Assembly (NCBI RefSeq): GCF_021044935.1
Contig: NZ_JAJNMP010000004.1
Coordinates: 496,001 to 560,000 of the forward strand
From: Agromyces cavernae
GTDB taxonomy: Bacteria > Actinomycetota > Actinomycetes > Actinomycetales > Microbacteriaceae
Reading direction: 5' to 3'
DNA: 64,000 nucleotides
The notes under the pieces are model-generated. The model ran no database searches. It saw only the letters and a program-made list of their open reading frames with translations, and was not told the DNA's origin. Each line of letters opens with the position of its first letter. Position 1 is the stretch's first letter. The position numbers and the translations under genes were made by a program. This document shows positions 1 to 9,740 of this stretch, one piece after another.

Positions 1-788
1 CCGTAGGTGAACACCCTCGCGAGCTCGGTGCCATGCCAGAGCGGCGAGATCCAGCCGATCGGCTGCAGCCAGATGGGGAACACGGTGAGGGGGAAGAATG
101 TGCCCGAGAACAGCGTCATCGGCAGCACCACGAAGCGCATGACCATGGCGAGCTGCCCGGTGTCTTCTTCGAGGGTCGAGGTGTAGGCCATCAGCACGGC
201 GCCGAAAGCGAGCCCGGTGAGCACGGCGGACGCGATGGCCAGGAACCCGGTGGCCGCGGGCACGGCGCCGAACACGAGCATGAGCGCGAAGAACAGCACC
301 GCATTGACGAGCATGCGCACTGCGACCGAGAGGATGACCCCGTCGGCGACCTGCTGCGGTCGGATGGGGGCTGCGTGCATGCCCGAGAAGGTCGGGTTCC
401 ACTTGTAGCCGAGCATGATGGGGTAGGTGAACTCCTCGCCCGCGACGGTGACCGCTGCGCTCGCGAGCAGTGCCGGCGCGACGAACACGAGGTAGCTCAC
501 GCCACCGACGGGCTCGGCGCCGACGCTGCCGTCGACGATCGTCGCGAGTCCGACACCGAGCGCGTAGAGGTAGAGGAGAGGGCTGCCGATGCCCGCGACG
601 ACGACCGTGCCGGTGTAGCTGCGCATGACGCGGAACCGGTGCTCGGCCACGTACCACGCGCCCCACCGGCGCGGGTTGCGCCCGGCGGCGAGCGCCGCGC
701 GCGTGACGTCGGATGCGGCATCCATCGCCGAAGGGTCTCGATACGCGTCGCCTTCGGCGGCGCTCCTCGACCGACGAACCTCGCTCAT
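1..788 (-). CDS. ABC-2 type transporter permease (3' end beyond window)
   Basis: Membrane subunit of an ABC exporter of the DrrB/NodJ type; it would form the channel for the ATPase encoded just upstream. The translated product shows an N-terminal amphipathic stretch, then several hydrophobic helices, for example around residues 45-65 (VVVAGIGSPLLYLYALGVG) and 85-100, and the family-typical region ending near W-ISPLWHGTELAR at the window edge. The start at 788 is chosen because ATG overlaps the ATPase stop (ATGA). The first about 20 residues (RRSRSAAEGDAYRDPS) are encoded by a REP-like repeat (734-776), so translation might instead begin at the ATG at 722. The C-terminus lies outside the window. 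Substrate unknown. Confidence 0.8.
   Translation of the reverse strand, partial: MSEVRRSRSAAEGDAYRDPSAMDAASDVTRAALAAGRNPRRWGAWYVAEHRFRVMRSYTGTVVVAGIGSPLLYLYALGVGLATIVDGSVGAEPVGGVSYLVFVAPALLASAAVTVAGEEFTYPIMLGYKWNPTFSGMHAAPIRPQQVADGVILSVAVRMLVNAVLFFALMLVFGAVPAATGFLAIASAVLTGLAFGAVLMAYTSTLEEDTGQLAMVMRFVVLPMTLFSGTFFPLTVFPIWLQPIGWISPLWHGTELARVFTY
734..776 (+). repeat. REP-like palindromic element, copy 1 (inside permease 5' end)
   Basis: The layout GGTCTCGATACG - inner hairpin (CGCC-TTCG-GGCG type) - CTCCTCGACCGACG matches the other copies at 26535, 28861, 58663 and 58718. Here it lies in the first codons of the permease reading frame, or in the spacer if the permease starts at 722. Confidence 0.7.
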
Positions 789-1717
789 TCGATGAGGCTC
801 CGCCCGGTGAGCCGGAGGAACACGTCTTCGAGGCTCGACCGCCGAACGAGGCTCGTGATCGGGTGCAGCCCTGCGCCGGTGATGCGCTCGAGCTCAGCCT
901 CGCCGTTCTCGCTGTAGACGAGGATGCGGTCGGGCAGCACCTCGAGGCGATCGCCGATGCCGGCGAGACGACCGGCGACGTCGGCGTTGCGGTCACTGCC
1001 GAACCGCATCTCGAGCACCTCGCGCGACGAGTAGCGGCGGATGAGCGCGGCAGGGGTGCCCTCGGCCATGATCGTGCCCTTGTCGACGACCACGAGCCGG
1101 TCGCAGAGCTGCTCGGCCTCGTCCATGTAGTGGGTCGTCAGCAGCAGGGTCGTGCCCTGCTCTTTCAACCGGAACAGCCGATCCCAGAGGATGTGCCGCG
1201 CCTGCGGGTCGAGGCCGGTGGTCGGCTCGTCGAGCAGCAGCACCCGCGGATCGTTGACGAGGGCGCGCGCGATCGTGAGGCGGCGCTTCATGCCGCCCGA
1301 CAGCGAGTCGACCTTGGCCTTGCCCTTGTCTTCGAGTTGCGCGAACGCGAGCAGTTCGTCGGCCCGCTCGGCGACGAGCTTGCGCGGCAGTCCGAAGTAG
1401 CGGCCGTAGACGAGCAGGTTCTCGCGGACTCGCAGCTCGGTGTCGAGGTTGTCGGCCTGCGGCACGACGCCCAGCTGCGACCGGATCTCGGGGCCGAACC
1501 GGTCGGGGTCGAGCCCGAGGATCGTGAGGTCGCCGGCCGTTCGGGTCGAGACGGCGCCGACCATGCGCATGGTCGTCGACTTGCCGGCGCCGTTCGGGCC
1601 GAGCAGCCCGAAGGACTCGCCCGGCGCGACCTCGAACGAGATGCCGTCGACGGCGGCGAACTCGCCATAGCGCTTCACGAGGTCTCTGGCGACGATGACT
1701 GGCTGCGACACAAGCAC
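785..1717 (-). CDS. ABC transporter ATP-binding protein (DrrA/NodI-like)
   Basis: Cytoplasmic ATPase that energises export through the downstream permease. In 310 residues it has Walker A GPNGAGKST (about 40-48), signature LSGGM (139-143), Walker B VLLLDEP (about 159-165) and H-loop TTHYMDEAE (about 194-202), followed by the C-terminal extension typical of daunorubicin-resistance-type ATPases. The first codons are ATG-CTT-GTG, so the true start may be the GTG two codons in. The stop overlaps the permease ATG by 4 nt, so the two form one operon. It is divergent from psuG, with only 75 bp between. Substrate cannot be read from sequence. Confidence 0.92.
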   Translation of the reverse strand: MLVSQPVIVARDLVKRYGEFAAVDGISFEVAPGESFGLLGPNGAGKSTTMRMVGAVSTRTAGDLTILGLDPDRFGPEIRSQLGVVPQADNLDTELRVRENLLVYGRYFGLPRKLVAERADELLAFAQLEDKGKAKVDSLSGGMKRRLTIARALVNDPRVLLLDEPTTGLDPQARHILWDRLFRLKEQGTTLLLTTHYMDEAEQLCDRLVVVDKGTIMAEGTPAALIRRYSSREVLEMRFGSDRNADVAGRLAGIGDRLEVLPDRILVYSENGEAELERITGAGLHPITSLVRRSSLEDVFLRLTGRSLIE

Positions 1718-1780
1718 TCACGATAGTGCGCAGTACCGACATCCGTGGGCCCGTCCGGGGCGATCGTCGGCGCCCCGCCC

Positions 1781-1786
1781 TACGAT
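1781..1786 (+). promoter_or_regulatory. -10 element for leaderless psuG
   Basis: TACGAT lies 6 nt before the psuG ATG at 1793, so transcription would begin at or next to the start codon. No Shine-Dalgarno sequence is visible and no good -35 box is seen. Confidence 0.5.
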
Positions 1787-1792
1787 GGCGGC

Positions 1793-2713
1793 ATGCAGCC
1801 CGAACTTGTCTCGGCGATCCGTGTGAGCGACGAGGTGCGCGCCGCCGTCGACGGCGGCGCGCCGGTGCTCGCGCTCGAGTCGACCATCCTGAGCCATGGG
1901 CTCCCCCGCCCGCGCAATCTCGAGATCGCAGTCGAGTCCGAGGAGGCGGTGCGGGCGGTCGGCGTCGTGCCCGCGACGATCGGCGTGATCGACGGCGTCG
2001 CGATCGTCGGCCTGTCGGCTACCGAGACCGAGCGACTGTGCACGCGCGACGATGTCGTGAAGGTGAGCGTGCGCGACCTGCCGATCGCGCGCGCGAAGGC
2101 GCTCGACGGCGGCACCACCGTCGCGGCGACGGCCTGGCTCGCGCACCGGGCCGGAATCGCGGTGATGTCGACCGGCGGCCTCGGCGGCGTGCACCGGGGG
2201 GCGAGCGAGACCTTCGACGAGTCGGCCGATCTCACCACGCTCGCCGAGACCCCGATCACGCTCGTGAGTGCGGGCGTGAAGTCGATCCTCGACATCGGCG
2301 CGACGCTCGAACGCCTCGAGACCCTCAACGTCCCCGTGGTGGGGTATCGCACGAACCGCTACCCCGGCTTCTATGTCGCCGACTCCGGCTTCGCGCTCGA
2401 CTACCGCGTCGACACGGCTGCCGAGGCCGCCGCCCTCGCCCGCGCCCGCGACGAACTCGGCCTGTCGGCCGCGGTGCTCGTCGCGAATCCGATCGACGAG
2501 GCGAGCCAACTCGACCCCGTGTTCCACGACCGGGTGCTCGCCGAGGCGCTGGCCGCGGCATCCGCCGCCGGCATCACGGGGCACGACACGACGCCGTTCC
2601 TGCTCGACCACATGCAGCGGGCCACCGGCGGGCGAAGCCTCGACGTGAACCTCGACGTCTACCGCGGCAACGTGGCGCTCGGCGCCGAGATCGCTCGTGC
2701 ACTCGCAGGTTGA
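1793..2713 (+). CDS. psuG: pseudouridine-5'-phosphate glycosidase
   Basis: Cleaves the C-C glycosidic bond of pseudouridine 5'-phosphate to uracil and ribose 5-phosphate (reversible). At 306 residues it has the normal family length. Diagnostic stretches are ALESTILSHGLPRP (about 22-35), STGGLGGVHRGA (about 127-138), the VSAGVKSILDI block and the NPI / GHDTTPFLL segments near the C-terminus that bind the sugar phosphate and metal. The ATG at 1793 is preferred over upstream in-frame codons because family homology begins there and a -10 box precedes it directly. It overlaps the PfkB kinase gene by 17 nt, the standard psuG-psuK pairing. Confidence 0.93.
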   Translation: MQPELVSAIRVSDEVRAAVDGGAPVLALESTILSHGLPRPRNLEIAVESEEAVRAVGVVPATIGVIDGVAIVGLSATETERLCTRDDVVKVSVRDLPIARAKALDGGTTVAATAWLAHRAGIAVMSTGGLGGVHRGASETFDESADLTTLAETPITLVSAGVKSILDIGATLERLETLNVPVVGYRTNRYPGFYVADSGFALDYRVDTAAEAAALARARDELGLSAAVLVANPIDEASQLDPVFHDRVLAEALAAASAAGITGHDTTPFLLDHMQRATGGRSLDVNLDVYRGNVALGAEIARALAG

Positions 2714-3587
2714 GCCGTCGGTGGGCGGCGTGCTCGCCGTCGCGGGCGACCTCGTGGAAGACGTCGTCGTGTGGGTCGACGAACCCGTGCGCGCGGCCAC
2801 CGACACGGCGGCCCGGGTGTTCCGGGCCCGCGGCGGCAGTGCGGCGAACGTCGCGGCCCTGGCCGCGCCGCTCGTGCCGACGCGCTTCATCGGGCGGGTG
2901 GGCGCCGATGCCGCGGGGGCGGCGCTCGCCGACGACCTCGCGTCGGCCGGGGTCGACGTGCGCGTGCAGCGGTCGGGGCGCACGGGAACGGTCGTGCTGC
3001 TCGTCGACGCCGAGGGCGAGCGCACCATGTTCCCCGATCGCGGCGCGTCGGCCGAGCTCGCCGGAGTCGAGCCCGGCTGGCTCGACGGCGTGGCCTGGCT
3101 GCACCTGCCCGCATACGGCCTCGAGCGCGAACCGATGCGCGCCGAGCTGCGTCGGCTCGCCGTGCTCGGTCGGGCCGTCGGCGCGCGTGTGTCGGTCGAC
3201 GCGTCGTCGACGGGCCTGCTCACAGGCATCGGCGTCGATCCGGCGCTCGAACTCATTCGGGCGATCGGCCCCGACGTGCTGTTCGCCAACGAAGACGAGG
3301 CGGCCTTGCTCGGTCTCTCGGGCGGCGGCCCGGTCGCGGCATCCGTGGCGCCCACCGTCGTCATCAAGCACGGGCCGCTGCCGACCGATGTGGTCGAACG
3401 CGGCGAGCTCGCCGCGCGCATCGACGTTGCACCCGTCGACGGGATCCGCGACCTGACGGGGGCCGGCGATGCGTTCGCCGCCGGCTTCATCGCGGCGACG
3501 CTGCGCGGGTCGGATGTCGCGGCCGCATGCCGCGCCGGCCACGAACGGGCGGCGTCCGTGCTGACCAACCCCGGCGCGCACACCTGA
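2697..3587 (+). CDS. psuK: PfkB-family carbohydrate kinase, probable pseudouridine kinase
   Basis: Expected to phosphorylate pseudouridine to the 5'-phosphate used by PsuG. The 296-residue product has the ribokinase fold signatures: N-terminal ARGGSAANVA (about 43-52), and the C-terminal DLTGAGDAFAAGF motif (about 251-263) carrying the anion hole and catalytic Asp. The GTG start at 2697 lies inside the end of psuG, giving translational coupling. PfkB kinases are hard to assign to a substrate by sequence alone; pseudouridine kinase is inferred from the overlap with psuG. Other nucleoside or sugar substrates remain possible. Confidence 0.8.
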   Translation: MHSQVEPSVGGVLAVAGDLVEDVVVWVDEPVRAATDTAARVFRARGGSAANVAALAAPLVPTRFIGRVGADAAGAALADDLASAGVDVRVQRSGRTGTVVLLVDAEGERTMFPDRGASAELAGVEPGWLDGVAWLHLPAYGLEREPMRAELRRLAVLGRAVGARVSVDASSTGLLTGIGVDPALELIRAIGPDVLFANEDEAALLGLSGGGPVAASVAPTVVIKHGPLPTDVVERGELAARIDVAPVDGIRDLTGAGDAFAAGFIAATLRGSDVAAACRAGHERAASVLTNPGAHT

Positions 3588-3680
3588 GGCACGGACGCAG
3601 GTAGGCCACGTAGGCTTCTCTGCGGTGATGAGACGGCTCGTGGATGGAGCATCCGCCCGCCGCGCACCGAGGAAGAGACG

Positions 3681-5615
<1,935 letters not shown>

Positions 5616-5701
5616 CCGGGTCCGGCGCGCGGGCGGGCTCAGGGACATCCCGAACAAACCTCAGTGCCTGCTCGGATGGTTCGACGGCGGCTGGTTCGTA
5701 G

Positions 5702-5752
5702 CGTGGGGGAATCGCATCCGGTTCTCGGATGTCACGAGCCATTTCCCCCACG
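5702..5752 (+). promoter_or_regulatory. 10-bp inverted repeat covering the RBS region of the next gene
   Basis: CGTGGGGGAA (5702-5711) and TTCCCCCACG (5743-5752) are perfect complements 31 nt apart. The right arm ends at the Shine-Dalgarno GGAGGA (5752-5757) ahead of the ATG at 5763. Folded in mRNA, the hairpin would crowd the ribosome site; as DNA it could be an operator. The loop also contains GCATCCGG and CGGATGT. Confidence 0.5.
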
Positions 5753-5762
5753 GAGGACCATC

Positions 5763-6605
5763 ATGACGATCGCCACTGTCACGAACGCCCGCGAGATCGC
5801 GCGCCTCGACGAGCTTCCCGTCGACCTCATCGACGACCTGCCCAACGCCGAGGACGGCGCCGAGAACGCCGCGAGCTCGCAGCGGAACGGACTCGGCAAC
5901 TCGTTCGACCGCATCCAGGCCGGCATCCAGGGCTGGCTGCGCCACTGGGAGCCGCAGCGCCTGCCCGCGTTCACCGCCGTGCGCGACGAGATGCCCGAGA
6001 GCGACCGCGGACGCAGCGCCCTGCGTGCCGCCGCGACGCAGCCCGACGGTGCCGTGCGCATCACCGCCGCCCTGTACGACCCGCCGAACCGCGAGGGCGC
6101 GCCCCTCAGCTGGTCGCGCAACTGGGCGAGCGTCGCAGTGCTGCCTGCCGCGCGCGACGCCGGCCGGCTCTACTACCGCTTCCGCGTGTCGAGCCGACTC
6201 GTGCTCGACGGACAGGCCTCGCTCAGCCTCGCGTCGACGAGCGTGAACTTCGGCATCGTCCCCGACGCGGCGAAGGCCAGCCCGTTCGAGACCCCGGGTT
6301 TCGCGACGCCGATCTTCCGCCCGCTCGTGGGCGTCCAGTGCCGTGAAGACCAGGACGCGTCGGCGTCGCAGGTGTTCGAGGGCTCGATCGCCGTGCGCCA
6401 GGGCGACACTCCCGCGATGGCCTTCGTGATCGGTACCGACCTGCTGTTCCAGCAGGGCTGGGTGCGTGTGCATGAGGGGTCGAGCACATGGATCGGCACG
6501 TCGGAGCCGGGCGCGAGCGGCACGATCGAGTTCCGCTACGCACCCGCCGCGATGCTGCGCGTGCTCGGCCGGCTCGACGAGCCGCACGGCGACGACGGAC
6601 GCTGA
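5763..6605 (+). CDS. hypothetical protein, predicted soluble
   Basis: I do not recognise this 280-residue protein. It has no signal peptide or membrane segment. The N-terminus is acidic (about 10-35), followed by a region with GLGNSFDRIQAGIQGWLRHW (about 45-64). The rest is rich in short beta-like strands (VRITAALYDPP, LYYRFRVSSRLV, GTIEFRYAP), suggesting a beta-sandwich or lectin-like fold. Codon use matches its neighbours, so it looks native. Start ATG 5763 has a strong GGAGGA RBS. It lies alone between an ABC exporter and a 2H phosphoesterase in the same direction, so operon membership is uncertain. Confidence 0.75.
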   Translation: MTIATVTNAREIARLDELPVDLIDDLPNAEDGAENAASSQRNGLGNSFDRIQAGIQGWLRHWEPQRLPAFTAVRDEMPESDRGRSALRAAATQPDGAVRITAALYDPPNREGAPLSWSRNWASVAVLPAARDAGRLYYRFRVSSRLVLDGQASLSLASTSVNFGIVPDAAKASPFETPGFATPIFRPLVGVQCREDQDASASQVFEGSIAVRQGDTPAMAFVIGTDLLFQQGWVRVHEGSSTWIGTSEPGASGTIEFRYAPAAMLRVLGRLDEPHGDDGR

Positions 6606-6636
6606 CACGGCGTTCCCACTCGCCTCGCCCACACGC

Positions 6637-6665
6637 TTCGACCGAGCGCGCCACCCGGTTAGACT
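6637..6665 (+). promoter_or_regulatory. promoter for leaderless 2H phosphoesterase gene
   Basis: TTCGAC (6637-6642), a 17-nt spacer and TAGACT (6660-6665) lie with the -10 box 6 nt before ATG 6672. No RBS is visible, so the transcript is probably leaderless. Confidence 0.5.
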
Positions 6666-6671
6666 CACCGG

Positions 6672-7172
6672 ATGGCGCGCTTCGTCGTCGTGCTCCCGCT
6701 CGTGCCGCTCGCCGCCGGCGATGAATTCACGGTGGCGGACTGGCCGCTGCACGTCACGCTCGTCGAACCCTTCTCCACGGAGCATCCGACCGGCCTCGTC
6801 GCCGACGCGGTTCGTACGGCGACCACGGGTGCCGCGGTCGTGCGCGCCACCGCGGGCGAGGAGGCGATGTTCGGCCGTCACCGCGACGTGCCGGTCACGC
6901 TCGTGCGCGACGGTGGTGAGCTGGCCGCACTTCGGCGGCGAACGCTCGACGCCCTGCATCGCGCGGGCATCGACACCGGCCATCCGCGTGCCGAGTTCCG
7001 CCCGCATGTCACCCGCAAGCGCCACGGTCGGCTGCACACCGGCGAGCGGGTCACGCTCGGCTCGGTCGCCCTGATCGACATGCGGCCGCCCGAAGGCTCG
7101 CATCACCGGCGGGTCATCGCCGCGATGCAGCTCAGCGGGGCATCGGGCCCGGCGTCGGCACCTCCACGCTGA
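6672..7172 (+). CDS. 2H phosphoesterase superfamily protein (2'-5' RNA ligase-like)
   Basis: Predicted phosphodiesterase acting on cyclic or 2',3'-cyclic phosphates. The 166-residue protein carries the two defining His-x-Thr/Ser motifs, HVTL (about 25-28) and HVTR (about 114-117), at the spacing expected for the LigT/2H fold. It begins FVVVLPLVPL like other members. The physiological substrate of bacterial 2H proteins is mostly unknown, and the neighbours give no hint. Start ATG 6672 directly follows a -10 box, so it is probably leaderless. Confidence 0.75.
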   Translation: MARFVVVLPLVPLAAGDEFTVADWPLHVTLVEPFSTEHPTGLVADAVRTATTGAAVVRATAGEEAMFGRHRDVPVTLVRDGGELAALRRRTLDALHRAGIDTGHPRAEFRPHVTRKRHGRLHTGERVTLGSVALIDMRPPEGSHHRRVIAAMQLSGASGPASAPPR

Positions 7173-7235
7173 CCATCCGCCGACCGCGTGCAGATCCGAC
7201 GAGCGCGCATGAATACTCGTGCGCGCTCGCCGGAT

Positions 7236-7622
7236 TCACGCCCGCTCGGCGCGGGCGTCGGCTGCATCGACCTCGACGTCCGCAGCGCCGCGCTTCTGCC
7301 ACGGCCACCGGCCCGACACCTCGAGCTCGAGCGACCAGCTGAGGAACGTCCGGATCAGCACGATGATCGCGAGCACGACGACCGAGTCGAGGGTAGGCGT
7401 GACCGCGACGGTCTTGATGATGTCGGCCGCGACGAGCAGTTCGAGTCCGAGCAGGATGGCCCGGCCGAGCACGCGCCTGAACCTCGTGTAGACCGGGCTG
7501 ACCCGGCGCAGGCCGCGCAACGCCGCATCGATGCTCGCGTAGAGCACCCCGACGACGATCGCGATGACGCCCAGGATGTCGATGACCTCGCCGACCATCG
7601 CGATCACGCTGCCGAACTCCAT
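7236..7622 (-). CDS. DUF1622-type membrane protein
   Basis: A 128-residue inner-membrane protein with hydrophobic helices at about 7-28 (VIAMVGEVIDILGVIAIVVG), about 54-70 (AILLGLELLVAADII) and about 75-92, and a charged C-tail with KRGAADVEVDAADARAE. The GLELLVAADIIKTV and LIRTFLSWSLELE blocks are typical of DUF1622 proteins. ATG 7622 is preferred over a start 7 codons upstream; a purine-rich AGAGGGGG lies about 10 nt before it. Function unknown. Confidence 0.75.
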   Translation of the reverse strand: MEFGSVIAMVGEVIDILGVIAIVVGVLYASIDAALRGLRRVSPVYTRFRRVLGRAILLGLELLVAADIIKTVAVTPTLDSVVVLAIIVLIRTFLSWSLELEVSGRWPWQKRGAADVEVDAADARAERA

Positions 7623-7695
7623 CGCGCACCCCCTCTGCGGCACACGCTAGCCCCGGAGGCGGCGGGCGGCCGTGCGACGTGCCGCCCGCACACGA

Positions 7696-7734
7696 AGGAC
7701 CGGGGCGCGCCTTCCCGTGCGCGGCCCCGGTCCT
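7696..7734 (-). terminator. Rho-independent-like hairpin after pckG
   Basis: Perfect 11-bp arms AGGACCGGGGC / GCCCCGGTCCT with a 17-nt GC-rich loop lie just downstream of the pckG stop, in the direction of transcription. There is no long U-tract, as is usual in actinobacteria. Confidence 0.7.
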
Positions 7735-7755
7735 GGTCTGTGCGTGCGGTACGCC

Positions 7756-9612
7756 CTACGAGTGCTGCAGGTGGTAGCGCAGGCTCGCGAGCTCGGCCTT
7801 CAGCGCGGCCGGCACGCGGTCGCCGAACTGCGCGAAGTACTCCTCGGTGAGGTCGCACTCGGCGAGCCACGAGGCCCGATCGACGTCGAACAGCTGCGAC
7901 AACGCGTCATCAGTGATCTCGAGGCCGTCGAGATCGAGCGACTCGGCCGCCGGCAGGAGGCCGATCGGGGTGTCGACGGTGTCGGCGCTGCCCTCGACGC
8001 GGCCGACGATCCACTCGAGCACGCGCGAGTTCTCGCCGAATCCGGGCCAGAGGAACTTGCCGTCGGCGCCCTTGCGGAACCAGTTGACCTGGAAGATCTT
8101 GGGCGCGTTCTCGCCGAGCACCCGGCCCATCTTCACCCAGTGGCCCCAGTAGTCGGCCATGTTGTAGCCGCAGAACGGCAGCATCGCGAACGGGTCGCGT
8201 CGCAGCTCGCCGACGGTGCCCTCGGCGGCCGCGGTCTGCTCGGACGAGATGGTCGCGCCCATGAATACGCCGTGCTTCCACGAGCGCGCCTCGGCGACGA
8301 GCGGCACGTTCGTCGCGCGGCGACCGCCGAACAGGATCGCGTCGATCGGCACGCCGTCGTGCGCGTCCCAGTCGTCGGAGATCTGCGGGCACTGCGCGGC
8401 AGCGACCGTGAAGCGCGAGTTCGGGTGGGCGGCCGGACGACCTGAGTCGGGGGTCCAGTGCTTGCCCTCCCAGTCGGTGAGCTCGGCCGGCGGCTCGTCG
8501 GTGAGTCCCTCCCACCAGACGTCGCCGTCAGGGCGCAGCGCGACGTTCGTGAAGATCGTGTTGCCCCAGAGCGTCTGCACCGCGGTCGGGTTGGTCGTCT
8601 CGCCCGTTCCCGGGGCGACGCCGAAGAAGCCGGCTTCGGGGTTGATCGCGTAGAGCCGGCCGTCGGCGCCGGGGCGCATCCAGGCGATGTCGTCGCCGAT
8701 TGTCTCGACCTTCCAGCCGGGGATCGTCGGGCGCAGCATCGCGAGGTTGGTCTTGCCGCACGCGGACGGGAACGCGGCCGCGACGTGGTACGACTTGCCC
8801 TCGGGCGACGTGATCTTGATGAGCAGCATGTGCTCGGCGAGCCAGCCCTCGTCGCGGGCCATCACGCTCGCGATGCGCAGCGCGAAGCACTTCTTGGCGA
8901 GCAGGGCGTTGCCGCCGTAGCCCGAGCCGTACGACCAGATCTCGCGCGAGTCGGGGAACTGCACGATGTACTTCGTGTCGTTGCAGGGCCATTCGATCTC
9001 GGCGCGGCGGTGGCCGACGCCGTCGACGAGCGGGTAGCCCACGGAGTGCACGGTGCGCACCCACGGCTCGCCGGCCTCGATGAGGCGGTACACCGCGTCG
9101 CCCATGCGGGTCATGATGCCCATCGACAGCACGACGTAGGGCGAGTCGGTGATCTCGACGCCGAGCTGCGAGATCGGGCCGCCGAGGGGGCCCATCGAGA
9201 ACGGCACGACGTACATCGTGCGGCCCTTCATGGAGCCGTCGAACACGTGCGTGAGCTCTTCGCGCATCTCGCGCGGGTCACGCCAGTTGTTCGTGGGACC
9301 GGCGTCCTCTTCGTACGTCGAGCAGATGAACGTGCGGTCCTCGACCCGCGCCACGTCACGGGGATCGGTGCGTGCGAGGTAGCTGTTGGGGCGCCACTCG
9401 GGGTTGAGCTTGATGAGCTTTCCCTCGGCGACGAGCTGCTTCGTCAGCAAGTCGGCCTCGTGCTTCGAGCCGTCGCACCACACGACCTCGTCGGGCTTGG
9501 TGAGGCCCGCGATCTCGTCGACCCATGCGCGCAGCGCCTGGTCGGTGGTGCCACGCTCGTTTCGGGCGCGATGGGATGCCTCGGTGCCGGGTGCGACGTC
9601 GGAGATGGTCAT
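7756..9612 (-). CDS. pckG: phosphoenolpyruvate carboxykinase (GTP)
   Basis: Converts oxaloacetate plus GTP to phosphoenolpyruvate and CO2, the entry step of gluconeogenesis. The 618-residue product has the length of GTP-type enzymes. The kinase loop [13 protein letters not shown], the [21 protein letters not shown] active-site block (shown here only in part as [11 protein letters not shown]), the [15 protein letters not shown] segment, and the guanine-binding [13 protein letters not shown] region are all present. ATG 9612 is chosen because homology starts there and GGAAAGG precedes it; a longer frame runs to 9756 through the promoter. It is divergently arranged with a RamB/PrpR-like regulator gene, suggesting local control by carbon source. 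Confidence 0.97.
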   Translation of the reverse strand: MTISDVAPGTEASHRARNERGTTDQALRAWVDEIAGLTKPDEVVWCDGSKHEADLLTKQLVAEGKLIKLNPEWRPNSYLARTDPRDVARVEDRTFICSTYEEDAGPTNNWRDPREMREELTHVFDGSMKGRTMYVVPFSMGPLGGPISQLGVEITDSPYVVLSMGIMTRMGDAVYRLIEAGEPWVRTVHSVGYPLVDGVGHRRAEIEWPCNDTKYIVQFPDSREIWSYGSGYGGNALLAKKCFALRIASVMARDEGWLAEHMLLIKITSPEGKSYHVAAAFPSACGKTNLAMLRPTIPGWKVETIGDDIAWMRPGADGRLYAINPEAGFFGVAPGTGETTNPTAVQTLWGNTIFTNVALRPDGDVWWEGLTDEPPAELTDWEGKHWTPDSGRPAAHPNSRFTVAAAQCPQISDDWDAHDGVPIDAILFGGRRATNVPLVAEARSWKHGVFMGATISSEQTAAAEGTVGELRRDPFAMLPFCGYNMADYWGHWVKMGRVLGENAPKIFQVNWFRKGADGKFLWPGFGENSRVLEWIVGRVEGSADTVDTPIGLLPAAESLDLDGLEITDDALSQLFDVDRASWLAECDLTEEYFAQFGDRVPAALKAELASLRYHLQHS

Positions 9613-9704
9613 CTTCGTGCCTTTCCAGGTGGGTTCCGGCCGTTCCGGAGAAGTTCGTGTTTCCAGAATGCGCCAATTCGGGACATCCGACGCCGTATTT
9701 TCGG

Positions 9705-9737
9705 TCTTAAGAATCCGCGATCTTTCGATATTCTTAA
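9705..9737. promoter_or_regulatory. inverted-repeat operator between pckG and the RamB-like gene
   Basis: TTAAGAAT (9707-9714) and ATTCTTAA (9730-9737) are perfect inverted copies with a 15-nt spacer, giving centres about two DNA turns apart, in an AT-rich island unlike the surrounding DNA. The right copy overlaps TATTCT (9729-9734), a -10 box 6 nt before ATG 9741. A regulator bound here could block its own promoter and affect pckG. Confidence 0.6.
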
Positions 9738-9740
9738 TCC

